A stretch of 64,000 nt of DNA from Comamonadaceae bacterium (GTDB taxonomy: Bacteria > Pseudomonadota > Gammaproteobacteria > Burkholderiales > Burkholderiaceae_C). Under the pieces are notes generated by a model. The model did no database searches and was not told where the DNA came from. It saw only the letters and a list, made by a program, of their open reading frames with translations. Shown in pieces: positions 1-8,767 of the stretch. The position numbers were made by a program, and so were the translations under genes. The stretch spans positions 310,001 through 374,000 of the forward strand of contig JAIYAR010000013.1 of NCBI GenBank assembly GCA_027488985.1. Reading direction: 5' to 3'. The stretch's first letter is position 1. Each line of letters starts with the position of its first letter.

Positions 1-119
1 AGCGCCTGGAAGCTGAAATTCACGACCTGAAAGAGGGCTTGGAAATCGTGGAAGAGAAAGCACGCTCCGAACTGGGAATGGTGAAGGCGAACGAAATTTA
101 CGTTCAAATCGCTCGCTGA
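1..119 (+). CDS. ftsB: Cell division protein FtsB, C-terminal fragment
   Basis: The window opens inside this gene; about 38 codons in the frame beginning at base 3 run to a TGA at 117-119. The visible part is a charged helix that ends in a conserved tail, [19 protein letters not shown], typical of the septum formation initiator family FtsB/DivIC. FtsB is a small inner-membrane protein whose periplasmic coiled coil joins FtsL and FtsQ in the divisome. The N-terminal membrane segment is outside the window. Identification rests on the tail only, but that tail is distinctive. Confidence 0.8.
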   Translation, partial: RLEAEIHDLKEGLEIVEEKARSELGMVKANEIYVQIAR

Positions 120-135
120 CGCCCAAACTTATCCG

Positions 136-759
136 ATGAAAATCGCGATTCTGGGTGCGGAATCCACCGGCAAGAGCACTCTATGCCACGCCTTGGCGGC
201 AAGCATGCGTGAGGCGGGCACCAATGTTGTCGTAGTGGATGAATACTTGCGCGAGTGGTGTACCACCCAAATGCGCACTCCCCAAGCGCACGAGCAGGCT
301 GCCATCGCGCACGAACAAACCCGTCGAATTCATGAGCTGGAAGACGTGACGGTGATTGCAGACACGACGGCAATCATGACGGCCATCTACAGTGATGTGC
401 TCTTCAAAGACTACTGCCTTTATCAGCAGGGTCTTGAAGACATCCGACGTTTCCATCATGTATTGGTTGCCGCCACAGATCTCCCCTGGGTGGCAGACAG
501 CCATTTCCGCGACAGTCCCGACGGGCAACAGGCTGTCCATTTGCGGCTACAGGAAGTGCTCAGAGATCACGGAATCGCCTATTCAATGGTCTACGGAAAC
601 GGCGAACAGCGCACCCAAGCGGCCCTTGCCATGGTCATGCCATCGCGAGCAAACGTTAAGGCGGACTTGGAAACCTACAGCCGCTGGATGGCCAAATGTG
701 AAAAATGCTCGGATGCCAGTTGCGAACACCGCCTGTTCCGCGAGCTCACAGACGGTTAG
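136..759 (+). CDS. NadR-like P-loop ATP-binding protein (AAA_28 type)
   Basis: A 207-residue protein with a Walker A loop at residues 7-15 (GAESTGKST) right at the N-terminus, the arrangement of the NadR ribosylnicotinamide-kinase domain and related AAA_28 P-loop proteins. A DTT motif near residue 75 suits a Walker B or lid position. No nicotinamide mononucleotide adenylyltransferase domain is present, so it is not full NadR. The C-terminus carries C188, C191, C196 and H198, spaced like a small zinc knuckle. It starts 16 bp after ftsB and its stop overlaps the hslO stop on the other strand. The substrate is unknown; a small-molecule kinase is likely but unproven. Confidence 0.7.
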   Translation: MKIAILGAESTGKSTLCHALAASMREAGTNVVVVDEYLREWCTTQMRTPQAHEQAAIAHEQTRRIHELEDVTVIADTTAIMTAIYSDVLFKDYCLYQQGLEDIRRFHHVLVAATDLPWVADSHFRDSPDGQQAVHLRLQEVLRDHGIAYSMVYGNGEQRTQAALAMVMPSRANVKADLETYSRWMAKCEKCSDASCEHRLFRELTDG

Positions 760-1745
760 TGGGTCCCTGAATTGCCCTGTTGCAGTAGGACCGCGTCCGT
801 AAACAACTGAGCTGCATCCACAGGGTCAAACCGGTACTGCACACCACAAAATTCGCATCCCACTTCAATGTCGCTGCGCTCGGTCAAAATGCTCTCGGCC
901 TCTTCTCGACCCAGACTGACGATCATTTTTCCAACACGCTCGCGGCTGCAGTTGCATTGAAATTTCGGCCCTGTCTCGCCCATGAGAGGTTCGAAACGGG
1001 TTAACGGCTCTTCCCAGTACAAGCGGCGCAACACGGTATCGACATCGAGTTGCAGCAGCTCCTCGGTTTTCAGACTTTTGGCCAAAATGGCGATACGGTT
1101 GTAGTGCTCATTCAGACCAATCTGGTCTTCATTTTCGCGGGACACCATGCTGCCCGCCAGGTTACCTGCCCCTTCCATCGGCAGGCGCTGGATCAATAGG
1201 CCGGCAGCCACCTTGTCGTCCGCCGCCAGCACCAGGGTCGTGTCCAGTTGCTCGCTCTGCAACATGTAATGCTCCAGCACATCGCTAATCCGCTCCAGAG
1301 GCTGCCCGGCATCGTCAAACAAAGGCACCACACCTTGATAAGGTTGTTGACCCGGGAACTTCGTCTTGGGGTCTAGCGTGATGGCACAACGGCCTTGATT
1401 ACTGACGTTAACCATTTGACTCAAGGAAGTACCCGTTTCCACTTCACCCATCACCGTCGCCGTGGAGCGAAGGGTGAAGTCCGGTTGCACCTCAGTTACC
1501 GCCAATTTGACCGGCCCGTCACCAAAGATCTGCAGCACCAATGCACCGTCAAATTTGATGTTGGACTGCATCAACGCAGCAGCGGCCGTGATCTCGCCGA
1601 GTAACGATTGCACGTCTGCCGGGTAGGCTCCATGCTCGGTGTTGGACGCGCGCCGGCGCAGGATTTCCTGCCACGAGTCCGTCAACCGGACAATGGCACC
1701 CCGGACAGGTAAACCGTCAAACAAAAATTTGTGCAGCTCTGACAT
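756..1745 (-). CDS. hslO: Redox-regulated molecular chaperone Hsp33
   Basis: A 329-residue cytoplasmic holdase chaperone that becomes active on oxidation and unfolding. The C-terminal redox switch is complete: C264-x-C266 and C297-x-x-C300 separated by about 30 residues, which bind zinc when reduced. Length matches the family (about 290-330). The start is set at ATG 1745, preceded by GGAGAG at 1751-1756; a GTG two codons upstream is an alternative. It follows the carbonic anhydrase gene on the same strand, separated by a terminator-like hairpin, and converges on the P-loop gene with a 4-bp stop overlap. Confidence 0.95.
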   Translation of the reverse strand: MSELHKFLFDGLPVRGAIVRLTDSWQEILRRRASNTEHGAYPADVQSLLGEITAAAALMQSNIKFDGALVLQIFGDGPVKLAVTEVQPDFTLRSTATVMGEVETGTSLSQMVNVSNQGRCAITLDPKTKFPGQQPYQGVVPLFDDAGQPLERISDVLEHYMLQSEQLDTTLVLAADDKVAAGLLIQRLPMEGAGNLAGSMVSRENEDQIGLNEHYNRIAILAKSLKTEELLQLDVDTVLRRLYWEEPLTRFEPLMGETGPKFQCNCSRERVGKMIVSLGREEAESILTERSDIEVGCEFCGVQYRFDPVDAAQLFTDAVLLQQGNSGTH

Positions 1746-1756
1746 GCACACTCTCC

Positions 1757-1779
1757 AAAAAATAGGCCCCTTGCGGGGC
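1757..1779 (-). terminator. Intrinsic terminator after the gamma-carbonic anhydrase gene
   Basis: Read on the minus strand, GCCCC-GCAA-GGGGC forms a 5-bp GC stem (1766-1779) followed by CTATTTTTT down to 1757. It begins about 5 bp after the carbonic anhydrase stop and runs directly into the hslO ribosome-binding site at 1751-1756. It would therefore partly uncouple hslO from its upstream neighbour. Confidence 0.65.
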
Positions 1780-1784
1780 GAAAA

Positions 1785-2309
1785 CTAGGCGATTTTCTTT
1801 AATCCTGATCTGAATCGATGGGCGTTGGCCACATAGTGACGCGCACTGGCAAGCAGGCCTTGCTTCTGCGCTTCGGTTAGCTCCCGCACTGCTTTGGCAG
1901 GGCTGCCGATGATCATGCTCCCATCGGGAAACTCTTTCCCCTCGGTCACCAAAGCACCAGCCCCCACCAAGCAACTGCTACCGATTCGGGCTCCATTCAA
2001 GATGACTGCGCCGATACCAATCAATGATCCGTCTCCGATGGTGCAACCGTGGAGCATGACTTGATGCCCCACCGTCACGTTCTCCCCAATGGTCAAAGGC
2101 TTGCCGATGTCAGCATGCAAAACGCTGGCATCCTGGATATTAGTACCCGCACCGATCCGGATGGTCTCGGTATCACCCCGCACGACGGCACCGAACCATA
2201 TGCTGGCATCTTTGCCGATTTCAACAGCGCCCATCACTTCGGCACTGTCGGCCACCCAAGCGCCAGTCTCCAGCTGGGGAGCCACGCCATCCAATTCGTA
2301 AATTGCCAT
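1785..2309 (-). CDS. Gamma-carbonic anhydrase family protein
   Basis: A 174-residue left-handed beta-helix protein of the gamma-carbonic anhydrase / YrdA / PaaY family. It shows repeated hexapeptides of the form I-G-x-x-x-x and V-x-x-G. The three zinc-ligand histidines fit H65 (VLHADIG), H82 and H87 (VGHQVMLHG), and WFGAVVRGD carries the conserved RGD near residue 45. Many members are trimers with weak or no carbonic anhydrase activity, so the enzymatic role is only probable. ATG 2309 is chosen over a GTG one codon upstream because AAGGGG lies 7 bp before it. It is divergent from the DUF455 gene. Confidence 0.88.
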   Translation of the reverse strand: MAIYELDGVAPQLETGAWVADSAEVMGAVEIGKDASIWFGAVVRGDTETIRIGAGTNIQDASVLHADIGKPLTIGENVTVGHQVMLHGCTIGDGSLIGIGAVILNGARIGSSCLVGAGALVTEGKEFPDGSMIIGSPAKAVRELTEAQKQGLLASARHYVANAHRFRSGLKKIA

Positions 2310-2347
2310 CACAGCCCCTTGCGCTTCAAAAAACTAGAATTGTAAAG

Positions 2348-3175
2348 ATGGAACTCAGAGAACAGGCTTTGTCGGCCTTCAAGACCTCGTCACCTCGCGC
2401 CAAAGTAGAGGCAACTTTGGCATTGGCCCCCTTGTTGAATGAGGGTAGGCTCGATTCCATGGGGACCTATTCACATACAGCGGGTCCAGGCCGACCTGAG
2501 CGTCCATTGCTGGTCGACCCTAAAGAAGTACCTAGACGCTCACCGTTTACCCCTGCAGGCCACGCGGCGCTTATGCACTCCATTGCCCACATTGAATTCA
2601 ATGCCATCGATTTGGCACTGGATTGCGTCTGGCGGTTTGCCGGAATGCCCGATCGTTTCTACAGAGACTGGTTGTTGGTCGCCACAGAAGAGGCCAAGCA
2701 TTTCAGCTTGCTGGAAGAACATATGAGCGCATTAGGCTATCGATATGGAGACTTTCCGGCCCACACCGGGCTGTGGACCATGTGTGCCAATACGGCAGAA
2801 GACATCATTGCGCGGATGGCTTTAGTGCCCCGCACCATGGAAGCCCGCGGACTGGATGCAACACCCTTGATTCAAGCCAAACTGTCCAAAGTGGGCACTC
2901 CTGCGGCGTTAGAGGCCCAGGCGATTCTCGAGATCATTCTCTCGGAAGAAGTCGGGCATGTGGCTACAGGAAACCGATGGTACCGGTGGCTGTGCGATCA
3001 ACATGGCTTAGACCCTGCTGCCTTTCACGCACAAGCCGCGGTCCGATACGCAGCGCCCAGACCCAAGCCACCCTTCAACTATCCAGCAAGACAGGCTGCA
3101 GGCTTCAGCCCACAGGAGCTGGAGCAACTGGATTCAGATGCGGGCGTCGCGTTGGGAGCGATGCATTCAACCTAG
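2348..3175 (+). CDS. DUF455 family ferritin-like protein
   Basis: A 275-residue soluble helical protein of the DUF455 ferritin-like superfamily. Carboxylate and histidine motifs suited to a di-metal site are visible: IEFNAIDLALDC near residue 85, EEAKHFSLLEEH near 105-120 and SEEVGHVATGN near 205. The function of the family is not established; members sit near tRNA or redox genes in many proteobacteria. ATG 2348 is used because the longer start at 2303 would overlap the divergent carbonic anhydrase start. The gene is divergent from that neighbour and 42 bp before the EAL/HDOD gene. Confidence 0.8.
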   Translation: MELREQALSAFKTSSPRAKVEATLALAPLLNEGRLDSMGTYSHTAGPGRPERPLLVDPKEVPRRSPFTPAGHAALMHSIAHIEFNAIDLALDCVWRFAGMPDRFYRDWLLVATEEAKHFSLLEEHMSALGYRYGDFPAHTGLWTMCANTAEDIIARMALVPRTMEARGLDATPLIQAKLSKVGTPAALEAQAILEIILSEEVGHVATGNRWYRWLCDQHGLDPAAFHAQAAVRYAAPRPKPPFNYPARQAAGFSPQELEQLDSDAGVALGAMHST

Positions 3176-3217
3176 AATGTCCCGAAGCCTCTCACCCACC
3201 GGATTAGCGATTCACCG

Positions 3218-4471
3218 ATGTCCACCGAGCTCTCACACCCTGCGGAACCTAGTTCTGCCGCCATCACGATGGCGAGACAAGCCATCGTCAACGAGTCGCG
3301 TGCCATCATGGGCTATGAGCTCTTTGATCGCAGTGTTCGGGCTGACGCACACACTGCGTCCTCCGATGCGCAGATGCTTTTCAACCTGCTGTCACTGACG
3401 GAGGGTGAAACCCTCATCGGCAAAACACTTCTTTTCGTGAACTGCACCCACGACAGCCTTGCAGGAGGCCATCTGGACTTGGTGGCGCCTGAGCATGTAG
3501 TCTTGGAAATACCCCCACTGCCCGCGTCGCAGGTAGATCAGATCGCGTTGCGTTTGCCGACCTTGCAAAGTATTCATGCCAGAGGCTTCAAACTGGCCTT
3601 TGATTACTCCGTGCTTACCCGCTCGTATGAAGACTGGCTGCCCCTGGCCGCATACATCAAATTTGACGTAAGTCTCCTCAAACCCGCTTCGCTGGCGTCA
3701 TTCGTGCAACTCGCACAGGTGAAGACCAAAGCAAAGCTGATTGCCGAGAAAGTGGAGACGGAAAATCAGTACAAACAATTGAGCGACTTGGGTGTAGGTC
3801 TGTTTCAGGGCTACTGGTTTGCCCAGCCGACCATCATCGAAGGACAAACGCTGCGCCCCTCGCAGGCAGCGATTCTTCAGCTTATCAATCTCGTGCGAAA
3901 GCAAGCAAGTACAGCCGAGATCGAAGAAGTCCTCAAGCGGGACCCGACCTTGTCTTTCAACCTGCTCCGGTTTATCAATTCAGCGGGATTCGGTTTACGT
4001 GCTGAAGTGACGTCGTTCAAGCACGCCGTGATGCTCTTGGGCCTCAAAAAGCTGTTCAAGTGGGCGGCACTTTTAATGACCACATCCACAGGCGGCGGTG
4101 TGGCCCCTGCAGTGGGTACCACAGCGGTGGTACGGGGGCGATTGATGGAGTTGCTGGCAGCCGAAGCCCTGCCCCCTGAAGAATGCGACCATGCTTTTGT
4201 GATTGGCGTTTTCTCGCTGCTGGATAGCCTGCTCGGCATGCCCATGCAAGCTGCCTTGGCCAATTTATCGCTGCCCAACTCGGTGACCCATGCGCTGCTT
4301 TACCAGACAGGCCCGCTCGCCGACTATTTGAAGCTCACCCTGGCCTGCGAAAGCGGCGATGACGAGGCCTTTGCCCGGGCTGCACAGGCCTTGCAACTCA
4401 CAGAAAAGCAAATCAACTGGGCACACCTCCAGGCACTGGCTTGGGCAGAGACGCTCGGACAAGACGCCTAG
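3218..4471 (+). CDS. EAL and HDOD domain signalling protein
   Basis: A 417-residue protein of the YuxH type: an N-terminal EAL-like domain (about 15-205) followed by an HDOD domain (about 210-400). The EAL signature is degenerate: the position normally read E-x-L is GYELF at residue 33, and the region KFDVS then AEKVE is kept, but several metal-binding acidic residues of active phosphodiesterases are not obvious. HDOD is visible as PTLSFNLLRFINSA. Such proteins usually sense or relay cyclic-di-GMP rather than degrade it. It converges with xerD, 9 bp apart. Target pathway unknown. Confidence 0.88.
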   Translation: MSTELSHPAEPSSAAITMARQAIVNESRAIMGYELFDRSVRADAHTASSDAQMLFNLLSLTEGETLIGKTLLFVNCTHDSLAGGHLDLVAPEHVVLEIPPLPASQVDQIALRLPTLQSIHARGFKLAFDYSVLTRSYEDWLPLAAYIKFDVSLLKPASLASFVQLAQVKTKAKLIAEKVETENQYKQLSDLGVGLFQGYWFAQPTIIEGQTLRPSQAAILQLINLVRKQASTAEIEEVLKRDPTLSFNLLRFINSAGFGLRAEVTSFKHAVMLLGLKKLFKWAALLMTTSTGGGVAPAVGTTAVVRGRLMELLAAEALPPEECDHAFVIGVFSLLDSLLGMPMQAALANLSLPNSVTHALLYQTGPLADYLKLTLACESGDDEAFARAAQALQLTEKQINWAHLQALAWAETLGQDA

Positions 4472-4480
4472 TGCACCACA

Positions 4481-5377
4481 TCACCCCCGGGGATGGTGCT
4501 GCGCGTGCAGTGCAGCGAGACGATCTCGGGCGATGTGGGTGTAGATGGTGGTAGTCGAGATATCAGCGTGGCCGAGCAACATTTGCACTGAACGCAGATC
4601 GGCACCGTGATTCAAAAGGTGCGTCGCAAAAGCGTGGCGCAATGTGTGGGGTGACATCGGCACACGTATTCCGGCCAGCAAGGCATAGCGTTTGACCAAG
4701 CCCCAGAACATGATGCGGGACATGGCACTTCCCGCTTTGGAGCCACGAACCGTAACGAACACGTCAGCGCTTTGCCTGTCTGCGAGCAGCTCTGCACGGG
4801 AACCTTCCAAGTAACGACTTAGCCAAAGCCCGGCCACCTCGCCGAACGGCACGAGACGTTCTTTGGTTCCCTTGCCGGTGACCCGCAAAACACCTTCGTT
4901 CAAACCGAGCTGAACCATGCGCAAGTTGACCAGTTCACTCACGCGCAGACCGCTGGCATACAACAACTCCAACATGGCCTTGTCCCGCACACCCAAAGCG
5001 TCTTGGGTATCTGGCGCATTCAACAAAGCCTCCACCTGGGCCTCACTCAAGGACTTGGGAACACGCATGGCCTGCTTGGCTGCCAACAGTTTCAAAGTCG
5101 GATCGCTGCTGACGTGCCCTTCCCGCAGTGCCCATCGATAAAACCGCTTGAACACTGTCAGGCGCCGGTTCGCTGTGGTCGCCTTGGTTTCTGCATGACG
5201 AGCGGCAAAGTAGGCCTGTAAATCATGCTCTTCTGCACCGTACAACCGCTTACCTGCGAGAAACCCGGCAAACAGTTTCAGGTCACGGCGGTAGGCCTCA
5301 AGGGTGTTTTTGGATAGCCCCTCTTCAAGCCACAAGGCATCGATGAATGCATCCACCGATGCCGTGTCGCCTACCAT
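4481..5377 (-). CDS. xerD: Site-specific tyrosine recombinase XerD
   Basis: A 298-residue tyrosine recombinase, exactly the size of XerD, which with XerC resolves chromosome dimers at dif. The N-terminal SAM-like DNA-binding domain covers residues 5-90 and the catalytic domain 105-290. The catalytic set is complete: R145 (ASGLRVSEL), K172 (GKGTKERLVP), H244 and R247 (HTLRHAFATH), H270 (LGHADIST) and nucleophile Y279 (TTIYTH). Absence of prophage or integron genes nearby and the housekeeping neighbours favour XerD over a phage integrase. XerC cannot be excluded absolutely but the sequence fits XerD better. Confidence 0.92.
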   Translation of the reverse strand: MVGDTASVDAFIDALWLEEGLSKNTLEAYRRDLKLFAGFLAGKRLYGAEEHDLQAYFAARHAETKATTANRRLTVFKRFYRWALREGHVSSDPTLKLLAAKQAMRVPKSLSEAQVEALLNAPDTQDALGVRDKAMLELLYASGLRVSELVNLRMVQLGLNEGVLRVTGKGTKERLVPFGEVAGLWLSRYLEGSRAELLADRQSADVFVTVRGSKAGSAMSRIMFWGLVKRYALLAGIRVPMSPHTLRHAFATHLLNHGADLRSVQMLLGHADISTTTIYTHIARDRLAALHAQHHPRG

Positions 5378-5386
5378 GACCGCGCA

Positions 5387-6349
5387 TCAATCCAGTTTGA
5401 GTTTGGCGGAGTCCACGACCTTCTTGTAGACCTCGAACTCTGCCTTGATTTGGGCAGCAAACTGCTCGGGCGTGTTTCCGACAATCAGGGAGCCTGTGTC
5501 TTCGATGCGTTTGCGCACCACCGGGTCCTCCAGCACTTTGCGCACTCCTGCATTCACCTTGTCCACCACCTCTTTCGGCAAGCCTTTGGGGCCGTAAATG
5601 CCGTAAAACGCCATGCGGTTAACCGGCTCCAGGCCCACTTCCTTGAAGGTCGGCACATTGGGCATCTGGCTGAGGCGCTGCGGCGCAGCCACCACGATAG
5701 GAATCAGACGATTGGAGGTGATGAAGGGCAAGGCAGACGGCAGGTTGTCAAAAATCAAGGGGACCTGTCCGCCCACAGTGTCATTGAGTGCAGGACCGGC
5801 GCCCCGGTATGGAATGTGGGTAATAAAGACACCCGTGAGGTTTTTGAACAATTCAGTCTGCATGTGACCGATACCACCGGTACCCGATGAAGCGTAGGAG
5901 TAACGACCGGGATTCTTCTTGATTTCAGCCAAAAAGGCTTTGTAGTCTTTTGCAGGAAAACTGGGGTGTACCGCAATGACGTTGGGCGTTGCCGCCACAT
6001 TGATGATGGGGGTGAAATCCGTCAACGGGTTGTACGGGTTTTTGGGATTGATCGCGGGATTGGCTGCCACGGTAGATACCGTAGCCACACCCAGCGAATA
6101 ACCATCAGGGGCGGATTTGGCCGTTTCGTTGGCCCCCACCACGCCACCACCACCGGCTTTGTTCTCGACAATCACACTCTGCCCCAGCACCTTCCCCAAG
6201 GGGTCCGCAATGATGCGGGCCACGATATCCGTGGTACCCCCCGGCGCAAATGGCACCTGCAACTTGATGACCTTGTTGGGATACGCCTGGGACATGGCTG
6301 CCCCGGACACTGCTGCAAGACCCAAGGCCAGAACGACTCGACGGTACAT
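5387..6349 (-). CDS. Bug family tripartite tricarboxylate-type periplasmic binding protein
   Basis: A 320-residue exported solute-binding protein of the TctC/Bug family, greatly expanded in Burkholderiales. A signal peptide ends near SGAAMSQA (residues 1-20). The family's ligand-pocket start is seen as [16 protein letters not shown] and TDIVARI, followed by [14 protein letters not shown], with FAPGGTTD forming part of the carboxylate-binding loop. ATG 6349 has AGGAG upstream at good spacing. No TctA/TctB membrane genes are adjacent, so it is an orphan binding protein; ligand unknown, probably a carboxylate. It lies 9 bp upstream of xerD on the same strand. Confidence 0.9.
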   Translation of the reverse strand: MYRRVVLALGLAAVSGAAMSQAYPNKVIKLQVPFAPGGTTDIVARIIADPLGKVLGQSVIVENKAGGGGVVGANETAKSAPDGYSLGVATVSTVAANPAINPKNPYNPLTDFTPIINVAATPNVIAVHPSFPAKDYKAFLAEIKKNPGRYSYASSGTGGIGHMQTELFKNLTGVFITHIPYRGAGPALNDTVGGQVPLIFDNLPSALPFITSNRLIPIVVAAPQRLSQMPNVPTFKEVGLEPVNRMAFYGIYGPKGLPKEVVDKVNAGVRKVLEDPVVRKRIEDTGSLIVGNTPEQFAAQIKAEFEVYKKVVDSAKLKLD

Positions 6350-6471
6350 TGTTCAATACTCCTGTTGATTGGTGAACCACTGCCACATGACATGCCAAAG
6401 ATGAATACTAAGGGGACTGCAGCGGTCCGGTCTATGCGGTGGAACCACTAGACCACTGGTATCCTCAAGGG

Positions 6472-7383
6472 GTGAATTACGCCCAGCTCCTCTTCCCGGA
6501 TTTTTCGCTCATTCTTCTCGGGTATCTGGTGTGCCGCTACACCCAGCTCAACCGCCCTCTGTGGGAAAAGGTCGAGGCACTGGTGTACTACCTGCTGTTC
6601 CCCGTGCTGCTGTTTCACTCGATTGTGAAAAGTCCGCTGGACCTGCAATTGGCCTCCAAACTGATGGCCGCTGGCTGGACTTTGGGCCTGGCAGGCATTG
6701 CACTGGCTTATGTTCTGCCCCACACCCCTTTTTTGAAACGCTACATCCCTGGCCACGACCATGCCGCCAGCGCCCAGATCGCCTTCCGGTTTAATTCTTT
6801 CATTGGCCTTGCCATTGCAGAACGCCTTGCCGGCCCTCAAGGTTTGCAGCTTATCGCCGTACTCATCGGGGTCTGTGTGCCTTTGTTCAACGTCGCAGCG
6901 GTTTGGCCCATGGCACGTCACGCACAACGCGGCTTCCTGGGCGAGCTGGTACGCAACCCGCTCATCATCGCCACCTTAGCCGGTCTGATCAGCAATCTTG
7001 CAGGTTTTCGCATGCCGGTCTGGCTCGAACCCACCGTAACCCGCCTGGGTGCAGCTTCCCTCGCCATGGGCTTGATGGCTGCGGGGGCGGGCATGCAATT
7101 CGGTGCCTTGGCCCGGGCCAAGACTCTCGCCGTCTCGGTACTGGCGATACGCCACCTGATCACACCGATGATCGCTTTGGCGGTATCGCAAATCTTCGGA
7201 CTGGATGCCACCCAGAGCACCATACTGCTGGCCTTTTCTGCGCTGCCTACCGCATCCAGTTGCTATGTATTGGCGGCTCGTATGGGCTACGACGGAGCTT
7301 ACGTGGCTGGCCTGGTCACGCTTTCCACTTTGCTCGGAGTGGTGAGTCTGCCGTTTGCTTTGGGGGTGCTACGGGCTTATTGA
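6472..7383 (+). CDS. AEC family transporter (auxin efflux carrier type)
   Basis: About 303 residues with roughly ten hydrophobic segments, in the AEC / membrane transport protein family that exports or imports small organic acids or amino acids. Recognisable family features are the start NYAQLLFPDFSLILLGYLVC, the inverted-repeat halves, and the conserved SALPTASSCYVLA segment near residue 270. The start is set at GTG 6472 because family proteins begin close to there; GTG 6439 in the same frame is possible and neither has a convincing Shine-Dalgarno. It is divergent from the Bug gene and ends 2 bp before the convergent peptidase gene. Substrate unknown. Confidence 0.85.
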   Translation: MNYAQLLFPDFSLILLGYLVCRYTQLNRPLWEKVEALVYYLLFPVLLFHSIVKSPLDLQLASKLMAAGWTLGLAGIALAYVLPHTPFLKRYIPGHDHAASAQIAFRFNSFIGLAIAERLAGPQGLQLIAVLIGVCVPLFNVAAVWPMARHAQRGFLGELVRNPLIIATLAGLISNLAGFRMPVWLEPTVTRLGAASLAMGLMAAGAGMQFGALARAKTLAVSVLAIRHLITPMIALAVSQIFGLDATQSTILLAFSALPTASSCYVLAARMGYDGAYVAGLVTLSTLLGVVSLPFALGVLRAY

Positions 7384-7385
7384 GT

Positions 7386-8399
7386 TCACTCATACCAGAG
7401 CTGCAAAGCTTCAGCATGCATCGCGTGCCGGTAGCTGCCCTGCGGTAGCCAACTCACCGCACTGCAAGCGGCGCGAGCCAGAAAATCCAGCAAAGCCGCG
7501 TGACGGCGTAGTACCCGCTGCTGGCGATGCCCGATCAGCGGATTGAAGATCCCGGACCGGCTGAATATCTGACGGGGATTCTTCTTGATCCAGAGCCATG
7601 ACCCCATTTCCAGGGTTAGCGGCAAGAACACCTGTCGCTCAGGGTCACTCAACCGAGTATGCAGATGGTCCCACAGATCTCCATGCGTCAGATACTGCAG
7701 ACTTTGAGGCTCAAACACATAGGGATGGTGGGTGTAGCTCTGCCGGTACATGCGCTGCAACACATACATCTCCGCCAGGTGCGCCATGGGCTGGCGGGTG
7801 TGCGCATAAGGAAACCACAGGCGGTCGCGCACCCCGAAACCGGAATGGCAATCCACCGACATGCTGAACACACGATGGCTGAGTTCACGCTCCACCACAT
7901 CGCACAGGGCTGCAGCTTCAGGCTGCATGGGTTCACCTTCAGCGCCCCTGTACCAAGGAAGCCGTGCGCTGACACGCTGGCCCCCCACCCAGGCGGGCAC
8001 AGGTTCCACCGCATCGAGGGGAGCGTTACGCATCAGGTCTACGCCCGCCGGGTTTGCACGGGTGCCACGCTGCATTCCGCCCGGATTGACCAGAGGCATG
8101 AACACCATACGCATGGTCTGCAACTGCTGGTGCAAGGTGTGGTCCCACGCCATGCGCATCACCAGGCTATTGAGAAATTCCAGCACCACTTCGGTACCGA
8201 TGCGTTCCAGCCCGTGCACCCCGCCGAAAAAGCCGATCGCCGGCACGTCCTGCGAAGGATTCCCCATGGTGATGACATAGACGGGCAAACTGCCCCCGTC
8301 TTGCATGACCTCGTGGGCTACTTGCACCTGCACCCGGTCACCCGCGAGCTGAAGAATGCGTTCGAGTTCTGCCAATGCAGGCAAGGCGGAATGCGGCAA
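7386..8399 (-). CDS. M14-type zinc carboxypeptidase family protein
   Basis: A 337-residue cytoplasmic protein with the M14/DUF2817 metallopeptidase pattern. H62 and E65 (GGVHGLERIG) supply the HxxE zinc motif, H185 (VDCHSGFG) the third ligand, and E264 (LTLEMGSW) the likely catalytic glutamate. An R-rich NPGGMQRGTR segment resembles the substrate carboxylate-binding region. The start is TTG 8399, supported by AGGAGA 6 bp upstream and no better ATG. No signal peptide is seen. The substrate may be a peptide or an N-acyl amino acid; this is not resolvable here. Confidence 0.85.
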   Translation of the reverse strand: MPHSALPALAELERILQLAGDRVQVQVAHEVMQDGGSLPVYVITMGNPSQDVPAIGFFGGVHGLERIGTEVVLEFLNSLVMRMAWDHTLHQQLQTMRMVFMPLVNPGGMQRGTRANPAGVDLMRNAPLDAVEPVPAWVGGQRVSARLPWYRGAEGEPMQPEAAALCDVVERELSHRVFSMSVDCHSGFGVRDRLWFPYAHTRQPMAHLAEMYVLQRMYRQSYTHHPYVFEPQSLQYLTHGDLWDHLHTRLSDPERQVFLPLTLEMGSWLWIKKNPRQIFSRSGIFNPLIGHRQQRVLRRHAALLDFLARAACSAVSWLPQGSYRHAMHAEALQLWYE

Positions 8400-8536
8400 A
8401 AGTTGTCTCCTGAGGCCTGTCAGCTTACACAGTCACCGGTGCGTTTCAAAGTCTTTCAACGCTTACACCACAGTGCCATCAAATAGTCACACAAACGGCA
8501 TAAATTCGTTTCAGCAAAACGTAACCGGGAGCTGTC

Positions 8537-8626
8537 ATGATCCTCAAACTGCTGGGCTTGCAACGACTGTTGGATGAACTCTTTGACGACGAATGGCTGG
8601 ACCCCATTGCGTTGATTGAAGTATGA
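8537..8626 (+). CDS. Candidate acidic micropeptide (29 aa), first of an overlapping pair
   Basis: A 29-codon ORF beginning ATG 8537, with GGGAG five bases upstream and an in-frame TAA at 8522-8524 that bounds it. The peptide is leucine-rich and acidic: seven Asp/Glu against two basic residues, with an LLDELFDDEWLD core likely to form an amphipathic helix. Its TGA overlaps the ATG of the next micro-ORF (ATGA at 8623-8626), so the two could be translationally coupled. No family is recognised. It may be a small regulatory peptide or antitoxin, or a chance ORF; the good ribosome-binding site and coupling argue for translation. Confidence 0.4.
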   Translation: MILKLLGLQRLLDELFDDEWLDPIALIEV

Positions 8627-8736
8627 AAGCGCGCCACTCCACCAAGCGCCGCAGCGCCAAGACATGGCTGGCCCTCACGCTGGCGATGCTGCAAGGCGCA
8701 TCAGAGTTTCTGGCGCTTCAGCGTAAACACCGCTAG
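8623..8736 (+). CDS. Candidate basic micropeptide (37 aa), second of an overlapping pair
   Basis: A 37-codon ORF whose ATG overlaps the stop of the acidic micro-ORF. The N-terminus is strongly basic (KARHSTKRRSAK), a hydrophobic stretch follows (TWLALTLAMLQGASEFLAL), and the end is basic again (QRKHR). Net charge is about +8, against about -5 for its partner. The layout resembles a small membrane-associated peptide. No known family is recognised. It ends 31 bp before the MBL-fold gene and could belong to the same transcript. Function unknown. Confidence 0.4.
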   Translation: MKARHSTKRRSAKTWLALTLAMLQGASEFLALQRKHR

Positions 8737-8767
8737 GTAGCCGGCGCTGCGCGCCTAGACTGAGCGC

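Noticed and set aside
4481-5377. Tyrosine recombinase as a sign of a prophage or integrative element
   Set aside because: Length and motifs are those of XerD, no phage or conjugation genes are present, and I found no attachment-site repeats around it.
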